From Flavobacterium sp. (GTDB lineage: Bacteria > Bacteroidota > Bacteroidia > Flavobacteriales > Flavobacteriaceae), in NCBI RefSeq assembly GCF_025352015.1, contig NZ_JANXUG010000010.1, positions 1 through 64,000 on the forward strand: a stretch of DNA of 64,000 bases. Reading direction: 5' to 3'. The notes under the pieces were generated by a model that was given only the letters and a program-made list of their open reading frames with translations, ran no database searches and was not told where the DNA came from. Positions within the stretch are counted from its first letter, which is position 1. Every line of letters begins with the position of its first letter. The position numbers and the translations under genes were made by a program. Below, in pieces: positions 1 to 6,272 of this stretch.

Positions 1-570
1 TTTTGGAGGGTTTTCAATAAAATGTTTGTACACTTCTTTTTTGCGTCCGTGCGACCTGAAATCGCCTGAATAAAATAGTTTTTTGCCATTTGCTTCTATC
101 AAAAAAGAATAAGCATCAAAGGCTGAATGATCGTTCCAATACGGAGTAATCGTAAAATCGCCTATTTGAAATTTTTTCCATCGTTCAAAATAATATGGGT
201 TTTCAATTTTGTTTTCCTGATTCAGAAAGATGTTATTCAATTTTAAAATTTCGTGGGTTGCTTCCCCAATCCAAATAGGTATATCTTTATTCAAATAGTG
301 CATCAATCCATAATGGTCACCGTGAGAATGTGAAATTATCAAACCATCTATTTTTGAATTTTCAGAATAGGCATCTTTAACATTCGGCAGAACACTTTTA
401 TTTATCAGTTCAGTTACAGATAATTTTTGAAATTCTCGAAAGTTGAAAGCCTTTCCATTGGTATTTAATAAAGGCATGCCAAAATCAAGCAATATTCTGC
501 TATCGCCTGATTGGATTTCAATGCAAGAACCGCCTATTTCGTTAGTGCCTCTGTGGATGGTCAGGTTCAT
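1..570 (-). CDS. Metallo-beta-lactamase-fold hydrolase, RNase J-like (N-terminal part; runs off the window)
   Basis: This reading frame opens at the ATG at 570 and has no stop before base 1, so only about 190 N-terminal residues are present. The translation starts MNLTIHRGTNEIGGSCIEI and carries the metal-binding motif HSHGDH near residue 96, the HxHxDH signature of metallo-beta-lactamase-fold enzymes. A second segment ending LFYSGDFRSHGRK resembles the conserved Asp region of the RNase J / beta-CASP-like branch. The likely activity is a metal-dependent hydrolase; nuclease activity is inference. The start codon overlaps the stop of the upstream gene in ATGA, so the two are probably translated together. 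The true 3' end and any C-terminal domain cannot be seen. Confidence 0.75.
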   Translation of the reverse strand, partial: MNLTIHRGTNEIGGSCIEIQSGDSRILLDFGMPLLNTNGKAFNFREFQKLSVTELINKSVLPNVKDAYSENSKIDGLIISHSHGDHYGLMHYLNKDIPIWIGEATHEILKLNNIFLNQENKIENPYYFERWKKFQIGDFTITPYWNDHSAFDAYSFLIEANGKKLFYSGDFRSHGRKKEVYKHFIENPPK

Positions 571-1289
571 AGGTTTTCGGGACTAATAATTTCAAAAGTG
601 GCTTGAGCATTACTTTTAAAGAAAGTCATATTTAATTTTTTAGCCAATTTTAATAATTCAGGCCTGTTTTTAATGTCTTCAAGTTCTTTAAATGACTTAC
701 AATCGGAACAAACTACCATTACTGCTGGTTTTATGTTTTTTATTTCTTTTAATCCGAAATCATTTTTCAATTTATCTTTACTAATTATTTTATAATAAGT
801 ATACGCTTCCAAAATAGCTCTCAATAAAGTTTCGCTATTATTTCCAAACTTAAGTTCTATAAGATATAATGTTGAAGTGTTTTCATTAAGAGACATCAAA
901 TCAATTTTACCCGCTTTGTCATTTTGTTTATCTTTTAAAGGAACTTGAAAATCAATTATTTTTCCAAATGAATTGTAATTATTTTTCTCATCAAATAATT
1001 TTTTAGCATATTTTTCTTCGTGCCTATTAGATTTTTCGTTTATAGAAAACGTGCCATCGTGATGACTTTTTGTCAAATAAGATTTGCCTTTGCTTTCTCG
1101 TTTAATTGATACTATATTATCAAAAAAATTAATCTTGTTCAATAGTTCAGAAGCAATAATTTCAGAATAATATTCTTTTGTATCAGCTGTTTTACCTACA
1201 TAATTAATAAAATTTTTCTTGTAAAGTGTCTCTATAGATTTTAAAGAGTCTTTAATTTCAACTTCAATGTCTTTTTTAAAATATGCCAT
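567..1289 (-). CDS. Uncharacterised PD-(D/E)XK nuclease-like protein
   Basis: A 240-residue soluble protein that I do not recognise as a named family. Its middle holds a plausible PD-(D/E)XK core: GKIDL around Asp130 followed by LYLIELK with Glu145 and Lys147, then a helix rich in aromatics (LEAYTYYK) where RecB-like nucleases keep a Gln/Tyr motif. The ends are Lys/Asn rich without signal peptide or membrane segment. It overlaps the downstream metallo-beta-lactamase gene by four bases, so the pair forms an operon. The function is unknown; a DNA or RNA nuclease, or a catalytically dead relative, is inference from the motif spacing alone. Confidence 0.6.
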   Translation of the reverse strand: MAYFKKDIEVEIKDSLKSIETLYKKNFINYVGKTADTKEYYSEIIASELLNKINFFDNIVSIKRESKGKSYLTKSHHDGTFSINEKSNRHEEKYAKKLFDEKNNYNSFGKIIDFQVPLKDKQNDKAGKIDLMSLNENTSTLYLIELKFGNNSETLLRAILEAYTYYKIISKDKLKNDFGLKEIKNIKPAVMVVCSDCKSFKELEDIKNRPELLKLAKKLNMTFFKSNAQATFEIISPENL

Positions 1290-1432
1290 AATTTCTTATA
1301 ATGTTTAAATTAATCCCATCAAATATATAGAAAATTGTTTGTGTCATGATGGCAAAATTAATCCCGCGTGACGACAAAACATGACTATGAGAACCCCCAA
1401 AACTTTTATGAAAACTTTGCAACTCACAACCT

Positions 1433-1463
1433 TTGCAACAATGAAACTTAAAACTTATCTTTG
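1433..1463 (+). promoter_or_regulatory. Bacteroidota-type promoter for the PfkB kinase gene
   Basis: TTG at 1433-1435 is followed after 20 bases by TATCTTTG at 1456-1463, matching the TTG-N17-23-TAnnTTTG pattern of the Bacteroidota housekeeping sigma factor. It lies 45 bases upstream of the start at 1509. A small inverted repeat (GAGATT/AATCTC, 1476-1494) sits in the leader. Confidence 0.55.
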
Positions 1464-1508
1464 CGCCTTTAATTTGAGATTGCTTCAAAATCTCGCAATG
1501 ACAATTCA

Positions 1509-2435
1509 ATGAACAAACTTTTAATAGTAGGAACGGTTGCTTTTGACGCTATCGAAACACCTTTCGGAAAAACAGATAAAATTTTAGGTGGAGCAGGAAC
1601 GTTTATCGGGCTTTCGGCTTCGCATTTTAACCTGCAATCAGCAATTGTTTCAGTTGTTGGGGATGATTTTCCACAGGAATATTTAGATTTATTGACTTCA
1701 AGAAATATAGATATTTCTGGACTTGAAGTGGTTAAAGGTGGGAAAACCTTCTTCTGGAGCGGTCGTTACCATAACGATATGAACTCGAGAGATACATTGG
1801 CTACAGAATTAAATGTGTTGGCTGATTTCAATCCAGTTGTTCCTGAAAATTTCAAAAATGCTGATGTTGTGATGTTAGGAAACTTACACCCATTTGTACA
1901 AACCGGAGTTTTAAACCAAATGACTTCAACACCAAAGTTGGTTATCCTTGATACAATGAATTTTTGGATGGATTGTGCCTTACCTGAATTATTAGACGTA
2001 ATAAAACGTGTTGACGTAATTACAATTAATGATGAAGAAGCGCGTCAGTTATCTGGAGAATATTCTTTGGTAAAGGCTGCAGCTAAAATCCATACAATGG
2101 GACCAAAATATGTTGTAATTAAAAAAGGAGAACACGGCGCGTTGATTTTCCATGACCACGAAATCTTCTTTGCTCCGGCTTTGCCTTTGGCAGATGTATT
2201 TGATCCAACTGGTGCAGGCGATACTTTTGCTGGTGGTTTCGCAGGATTCATTACACAACAGGGTGATGTTTCCTTTGAGTCCATGAAAACAGCAATTATA
2301 CAAGGCTCGAATTTAGCTTCCTTCTGTGTTGAGAAATTTGGAACCGAAAGGATGCTGACTTTGACAAAACACGAAGTTAACGAGCGACTAAAACAATTCA
2401 AATCCTTAACACAATTTGAAATAGAATTATCATAA
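1509..2435 (+). CDS. PfkB-family carbohydrate/nucleoside kinase
   Basis: A 308-residue kinase of the ribokinase/PfkB fold, which transfers the ATP gamma-phosphate to a sugar or nucleoside hydroxyl. The N-terminus has the glycine-rich substrate region (KILGGAGTFIGLSAS) and the C-terminal signature DPTGAGDTFAGGF places the catalytic base at Asp238 next to the anion hole. The length is normal for the family. Substrate cannot be read from sequence; adenosine or a simple sugar are both possible. It sits directly before a PurF-like gene on the same strand, but a terminator hairpin at 2440-2468 separates them, so a purine role is only suggested by proximity. Confidence 0.85.
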   Translation: MNKLLIVGTVAFDAIETPFGKTDKILGGAGTFIGLSASHFNLQSAIVSVVGDDFPQEYLDLLTSRNIDISGLEVVKGGKTFFWSGRYHNDMNSRDTLATELNVLADFNPVVPENFKNADVVMLGNLHPFVQTGVLNQMTSTPKLVILDTMNFWMDCALPELLDVIKRVDVITINDEEARQLSGEYSLVKAAAKIHTMGPKYVVIKKGEHGALIFHDHEIFFAPALPLADVFDPTGAGDTFAGGFAGFITQQGDVSFESMKTAIIQGSNLASFCVEKFGTERMLTLTKHEVNERLKQFKSLTQFEIELS

Positions 2436-2439
2436 ATTT

Positions 2440-2468
2440 ATGCCTCGAATCTTCGGGGCATTTTTATT
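2440..2468 (+). terminator. Rho-independent terminator after the PfkB kinase
   Basis: The arms TGCCTCGAA and TTCGGGGCA pair with one G-U wobble around a two-base apex and are followed by TTTTTATTTT. It begins five bases after the stop codon. An upstream in-frame ATG for the next gene falls inside this hairpin, which argues against using that start. Confidence 0.8.
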
Positions 2469-2502
2469 TTATACAACTACTAATTACAACACAACAACTA
2501 CA

Positions 2503-4401
2503 ATGAGCGACGCGATAAAACACGAATGTGGAATAGCACTTTTACGATTAAAAAAACCGTTGGAATTCTACAAACAAAAATACGGTTCCGCTTTCTATGG
2601 CATACAAAAAATGTATCTGCTAATGGAAAAGCAACACAATCGCGGTCAGGATGGTGCCGGATTTGCCTCGATAAAACTTGATGTCGAACCTGGAGAAAGA
2701 TACATTAGCAGAGTTCGATCTAACAATTCGCAGGCAATTCAGGATGTTTTTGCCCAAATTAATGAGAGAATTAACGAAGAACTTACATTGCATCCCGAAT
2801 ATCAGGATGATGTTAATTTACAGAAAGCAAACATTCCCTATATTGGAGAATTGTTTTTGGGACACGTTCGTTACGGAACTTTTGGTAAAAATAGTTTGGA
2901 AAGTGTTCATCCGTTTTTGCGTCAAAACAATTGGATGCACCGTAATTTGATATTGGCTGGAAATTTCAATATGACCAATGTTACAGAGCTTTTCAATAGT
3001 TTGGTAGAGTTAGGGCAACATCCAAAAGAAATGGCGGATACCGTTACTGTGATGGAAAAAATTGGACATTTCCTTGATGTTGCCGTTACAGATTTGTACC
3101 AAGAATGTAAAAATAATGGTTTGTCAAAAAGAGAGGCTTCTACGGTTATAGCTGAAAAATTAGACATAGCAAAAATATTGGTAAAAGCTTCACGGGGCTG
3201 GGACGGCGGTTTTGCTATGGCGGGATTACTAGGACATGGTGACGCTTTCGTTTTACGTGATCCTGCAGGAATTCGCCCAACTTATTTTTATGAGGATGAC
3301 GAAATTGTTGCTGTTGCCTCGGAAAGACCCGTAATTCAGACGGTATTTAACGTGGCTTTTGAAGATGTAAAGGAACTGCAACCAGGTCATGCTTTAATTA
3401 TCAAGAAAAACGGACTGACTACCCAAGAAGAAATTATTACACCGACGCTTAAAAAAGCCTGTTCGTTTGAGCGGATTTATTTTTCCCGAGGTAGTGATGC
3501 CGAAATTTATCAAGAACGAAAACAATTAGGAAAATTAATTCTTCCTGCAGTTTTGGAGGCTATTAATAATGATACTGATAATTCTGTTTTTTCTTATATT
3601 CCAAACACCGCAGAAACTTCTTTTTACGGAATGGTAGAAGCTGCGAATGATTTTTTGAATCAACGAAAAAATCAATTTATTTTAGATAATCGAAAAACGC
3701 TGACCAAAGAAAAACTCGAAGAAATCCTTTCGGTTAAAATCAGAACCGAAAAAATTGCTATTAAAGATGCTAAATTAAGAACGTTTATTACTGAAGACAG
3801 TAGTCGTGATGATTTGGTAGCTCACGTTTATGATGTAACGTATGGTGTAATTAAACCCACAGATAATTTGGTAATTATTGATGACAGTATCGTTCGAGGA
3901 ACAACTTTGAAAATGTCAATCATCAAAATGATGGACAGATTACATCCAAAACGTATTGTTGTTGTTTCATCAGCACCACAAATTCGATTTCCTGATTGTT
4001 ATGGTATCGACATGGCAAAACTCGAGGGATTAGTAGCTTTTCAGGCAACTTTAGCCCTGTTAAAAGAGCGCGATTTATACCACATTGTGGATGATGTTTA
4101 TGACAAATGCAAAGCACAGGCTAATTATAAAGATAGTGATGTAATTAATTATGTAACAGAAATCTACAAACCATTTACAGATCAGGAGATTTCAGATAAA
4201 ATTGCGCAATTATTGACGTCTGAAGATATTAATGCTGATGTAAAAATCATCTTCCAAACGGTAGACAATTTACATCTTGCCTGTTCAAAAAATTTAGGAG
4301 ATTGGTATTTTACCGGAGACTATCCAACTGCAGGTGGAAATCGTGTCGCCAACAAAGCTTTTATGAATTTTTATGAAGGTAAAAATGCTCGGGCTTACTA
4401 A
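2503..4401 (+). CDS. purF: Amidophosphoribosyltransferase-like class II glutamine amidotransferase (long PurF form)
   Basis: The product is 632 residues from the ATG at 2503; the longer frame from 2440 would start inside a terminator. Amidophosphoribosyltransferase makes phosphoribosylamine from PRPP and glutamine, the first step of purine synthesis. The Ntn-hydrolase nucleophile is probably Cys9 (HECGIALL), exposed by removing a short propeptide, followed by EKQHNRGQDGAG. The C-terminal half is a phosphoribosyltransferase domain with the PRPP loop VIIDDSIVRGTT near Asp460-Asp461. Standard PurF is about 470-510 residues, so this is a longer Bacteroidota type; a canonical purF may exist elsewhere and this paralogue could have a different role. 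The fold is certain, the exact reaction less so. Confidence 0.8.
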   Translation: MSDAIKHECGIALLRLKKPLEFYKQKYGSAFYGIQKMYLLMEKQHNRGQDGAGFASIKLDVEPGERYISRVRSNNSQAIQDVFAQINERINEELTLHPEYQDDVNLQKANIPYIGELFLGHVRYGTFGKNSLESVHPFLRQNNWMHRNLILAGNFNMTNVTELFNSLVELGQHPKEMADTVTVMEKIGHFLDVAVTDLYQECKNNGLSKREASTVIAEKLDIAKILVKASRGWDGGFAMAGLLGHGDAFVLRDPAGIRPTYFYEDDEIVAVASERPVIQTVFNVAFEDVKELQPGHALIIKKNGLTTQEEIITPTLKKACSFERIYFSRGSDAEIYQERKQLGKLILPAVLEAINNDTDNSVFSYIPNTAETSFYGMVEAANDFLNQRKNQFILDNRKTLTKEKLEEILSVKIRTEKIAIKDAKLRTFITEDSSRDDLVAHVYDVTYGVIKPTDNLVIIDDSIVRGTTLKMSIIKMMDRLHPKRIVVVSSAPQIRFPDCYGIDMAKLEGLVAFQATLALLKERDLYHIVDDVYDKCKAQANYKDSDVINYVTEIYKPFTDQEISDKIAQLLTSEDINADVKIIFQTVDNLHLACSKNLGDWYFTGDYPTAGGNRVANKAFMNFYEGKNARAY

Positions 4402-4459
4402 AAAATTAACATTTGTTGAATTTAAACGACTTTTAAAGTAGTTCATCTAAATTATTTGT

Positions 4460-4487
4460 TTGCTCAATACCAGTCCTTTTATATTTG
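4460..4487 (+). promoter_or_regulatory. Promoter of small RNA copy 1
   Basis: TTG at 4460-4462, 17-base spacer, TATATTTG at 4480-4487. The predicted first transcribed base is near 4492. Copies 2 (TATATTTG 4669-4676, weak -33) and 3 (TTG 4838-4840, 19 bases, TAATTTTG 4860-4867) keep the same geometry. Confidence 0.65.
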
Positions 4488-4491
4488 TATC

Positions 4492-4566
4492 ACCATAGCA
4501 TTAGTAGGTTAAGTTTATGGTAGATTTGGGGCAAAAAGGGTGAAAAGAAATTTTCACCTTTTTTAT
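4492..4566 (+). ncRNA. Small RNA, tandem copy 1
   Basis: About 75 nucleotides. The 5' end ACCATA pairs with TATGGT (4516-4521) across an 18-base loop containing AGTAGGTTAAG. A conserved linker AGATTTGGGGCAAA follows and could form a small TTTG/CAAA stem. The 3' end is a terminator hairpin (GGTGAAAA/TTTTCACC, loop GAAA) with a T tract. It has a Bacteroidota promoter at the expected distance. No protein can be encoded in this length with a plausible start. Identity with a known RNA family was not tested; Rfam Flavo-1 is one to compare. Confidence 0.75.
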
Positions 4567-4680
4567 TTTCTTCTTGTTTCAAAAACTTCTCAAAACAGCA
4601 CTTTCTCAACTTTAACGACTTTTGATGTAGTTCATCTATATTATTTTTTTTAACATTCTATCACCTACTATATTTGTTTC

Positions 4681-4756
4681 ACCATAGCATTAGTAGGTTA
4701 AGTTTATGGTAGATTTGGGGCAAAAAGGGTGAGAAGAAATTTTCACCCTTTTTATT
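4681..4756 (+). ncRNA. Small RNA, tandem copy 2
   Basis: The same architecture as copy 1: ACCATA (4681-4686) pairs with TATGGT (4705-4710), the linker AGATTTGGGGCAAA is unchanged, and the terminator is GGGTGAGAA/TTTTCACCC with one G-U pair followed by TTTTTATTTTTT. The -7 box TATATTTG is at 4669-4676 with four bases to the predicted start. The -33 element is poor, so its promoter may depend on the upstream block it shares with copy 1. Confidence 0.75.
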
Positions 4757-4834
4757 TTTTAAAATCTTAATATCATCAAAAATTTGACATTTCACTCTCA
4801 TTTGAGTATCATCCCAATATATTTTTAACAAAAA

Positions 4835-4854
4835 AACTTGTTTTTTAACAAGTT
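4835..4854. promoter_or_regulatory. Perfect inverted repeat over the -33 region of small RNA copy 3
   Basis: AACTTGTT (4835-4842), TTTT, AACAAGTT (4847-4854): an 8-bp perfect inverted repeat that contains the TTG of the copy 3 promoter. A transcription-factor operator is inferred; copies 1 and 2 do not have it. Confidence 0.4.
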
Positions 4855-4871
4855 GTGATTAATTTTGGCGT

Positions 4872-4946
4872 ACCATAGTATTTAGTAGGTTAAGTTTATG
4901 GTAGATTTGGGGCAAACAGGTGGAAGAGATTCCGCCTGTTTATTTT
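4872..4946 (+). ncRNA. Small RNA, tandem copy 3 (diverged terminator stem)
   Basis: ACCATA (4872-4877) again pairs with TATGGT (4897-4902); the loop is one base longer. The linker reads AGATTTGGGGCAAA as in the other copies. The terminator stem has different bases on both sides, AACAGGTGGAA (4915-4925) with TTCCGCCTGTT (4930-4940), loop GAGA, so pairing was kept by compensatory change. That is strong evidence that this RNA and its hairpin are transcribed and selected. Confidence 0.75.
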
Positions 4947-4965
4947 TATACCTTTAAGAAACAAA

Positions 4966-4996
4966 AAAAACCGACTGCTTTCACAATCGGTTTTAC
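4966..4996 (-). terminator. Terminator of sodA
   Basis: On the minus strand AAAACCGAT and the later TCGGTTTT pair around an 11-base loop, followed by a run of eight T. It lies about 20 bases after the sodA stop and abuts the sRNA array transcribed from the other strand. Confidence 0.7.
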
Positions 4997-5013
4997 ATAA
5001 TATACTATTTCTT

Positions 5014-5619
5014 TTATTTTTCAACAGCGTAAAGCCTCGCTACTTCCGTCCAGTTAATCACATTAAAAAAAGCCTCGATATAGTCTGGACGACGATTTTG
5101 ATAATTTAAATAGTACGCATGTTCCCAAACATCCATTCCTAAAATAGGCGTTCCACCGCAGCCCACTCCGGGCATTAAGGGATTGTCCTGATTTGGCGTT
5201 CCACAAACTTCTAGCTTACCATCTTTTAAACATAACCATGCCCAACCTGAACCAAATTGCGTGACACCAGCTTTAGCAAAACGCGCTTTAAATTCGTCAA
5301 AGTTTCCAAAAGCTGCATCAATAGCATCGGCAAGTTCTCCCGATGGTTTGCCACCGCCTGTTGGCGACATCACTCTCCAAAATAAATTGTGATTATAAAA
5401 TCCGCCACCATTATTTCTAACGGCTGCACTTTTCATATCTAGATTTATCAAAATATTTTCTATTGACAATCCTTCTAAATCAGTTCCTGCCACAGCCGCA
5501 TTCAAATTGGTAGTGTAGGCATTGTGATGCTTTGTATGATGAATTTCCATAGTTCTAGCATCAATATTGGGTTCTAATGCATCGTATGCATAAGGTAAAG
5601 CTGGTAAGTCGAAAGCCAT
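5014..5619 (-). CDS. sodA: Superoxide dismutase, Fe/Mn type
   Basis: This 201-residue cytoplasmic enzyme dismutates superoxide to oxygen and hydrogen peroxide. The four metal ligands are all visible: His27 (EIHHTKHH), His77 (GFYNHNLFW), Asp163 and His167 ([17 protein letters not shown]). There is no signal peptide. Length is typical. Whether iron or manganese is used cannot be told reliably from these residues. The gene stands alone, with a terminator at 4966-4996 and a TAAATTTG box upstream on the minus strand (5654-5661). It converges on the small-RNA array. Confidence 0.97.
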   Translation of the reverse strand: MAFDLPALPYAYDALEPNIDARTMEIHHTKHHNAYTTNLNAAVAGTDLEGLSIENILINLDMKSAAVRNNGGGFYNHNLFWRVMSPTGGGKPSGELADAIDAAFGNFDEFKARFAKAGVTQFGSGWAWLCLKDGKLEVCGTPNQDNPLMPGVGCGGTPILGMDVWEHAYYLNYQNRRPDYIEAFFNVINWTEVARLYAVEK

Positions 5620-5731
5620 ATTATTTTTTGTTTTAGTTACTGAAAATTAAATTCAAATTTATACATTTAACTTTGTATAATGAAATACTATTTTTATATA
5701 ATTCCATTAAAAAAATAAATCTTCAACCAAA

Positions 5732-6253
5732 ATGAATTTTAATCTTCAGCCAAACGATTTAAAAAATGAAAAAATACAATTAATACCTCTTCTTAAGACT
5801 CATTTTGACAAACTGTTTGAAGTTGCTTCAGATTCCAAAATTTGGGAACAGCATCCCAATCCTAATCGATATAAACTTGAAAATTTTACAACCTATTTTA
5901 AAGGTGCTATCGACTCAAAAGGTGCTTTTTTAATTTTGGATTCAAATACCAATGAAGTGCTTGGTTCCAGTCGTTTTTATGATTACATTGAAACTGACAA
6001 TTCTGTTTTAATAGGATACACTTTTATTGGGGAAAAATTTTGGGGCAAAGAATACAACAAAGTACTGAAAAAACTTATGTTAGATTATGCTTTTCAGTTT
6101 GTGGATAAAGTGTATTTTCATATTGGAGCCTATAATATTCGTTCACAAAAAGCTATCGAAAAAATAGGTGCCGTTAAAATTGATGAATTTGAGGTTGAAT
6201 ATTATGGGGAAGAAATTAAGTTAAATTTTGTTTACTTGATTAATAAAAATTAA
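5732..6253 (+). CDS. GNAT-family N-acetyltransferase (RimL-like)
   Basis: A 173-residue single-domain acetyltransferase that uses acetyl-CoA to modify an amine. The N-terminal part (IQLIPLLKTHFDKLFEVASD) and the late segment (YFHIGAYNIRSQKAIEKIGAVK) match the pattern of the RimJ/RimL branch, where the NxxSxxAIEKxG helix lines the acetyl-CoA site. Related proteins acetylate ribosomal proteins, small molecules or antibiotics; the substrate here is unknown. It lies 19 bases before addA on the same strand and may be co-transcribed with it. Confidence 0.85.
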   Translation: MNFNLQPNDLKNEKIQLIPLLKTHFDKLFEVASDSKIWEQHPNPNRYKLENFTTYFKGAIDSKGAFLILDSNTNEVLGSSRFYDYIETDNSVLIGYTFIGEKFWGKEYNKVLKKLMLDYAFQFVDKVYFHIGAYNIRSQKAIEKIGAVKIDEFEVEYYGEEIKLNFVYLINKN

Positions 6254-6272
6254 AAAATCTACGGAAAATAAT

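Larger units (their letters stand above)
4421..4950 (+). repeat. Three tandem promoter-sRNA-terminator units, period about 190 bp
   Basis: Three direct repeats start their transcribed parts at 4492, 4681 and 4872 (spacing 189 and 191). Each unit has a TAnnTTTG box, exactly four bases, then a near-identical 40-base core and a terminator hairpin. Units 1 and 2 also share an upstream block (about 4421-4460 and 4612-4650, containing TAGTTCATCTA) that begins the same distance, 52 bases, before the -7 box. There is no open reading frame of note in the interval. Confidence 0.85.

Noticed and set aside
2440..2502. Upstream start for the PurF-like gene
   Set aside because: The extra 21 codons lie in the terminator hairpin of the preceding gene and in a Thr/Asn-rich low-complexity stretch.
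4492..4946. Three regularly spaced repeats as a CRISPR array
   Set aside because: Only three units with 190-bp period; each unit contains a promoter and a terminator, the intervening sequences are partly alike, and there are no cas genes.
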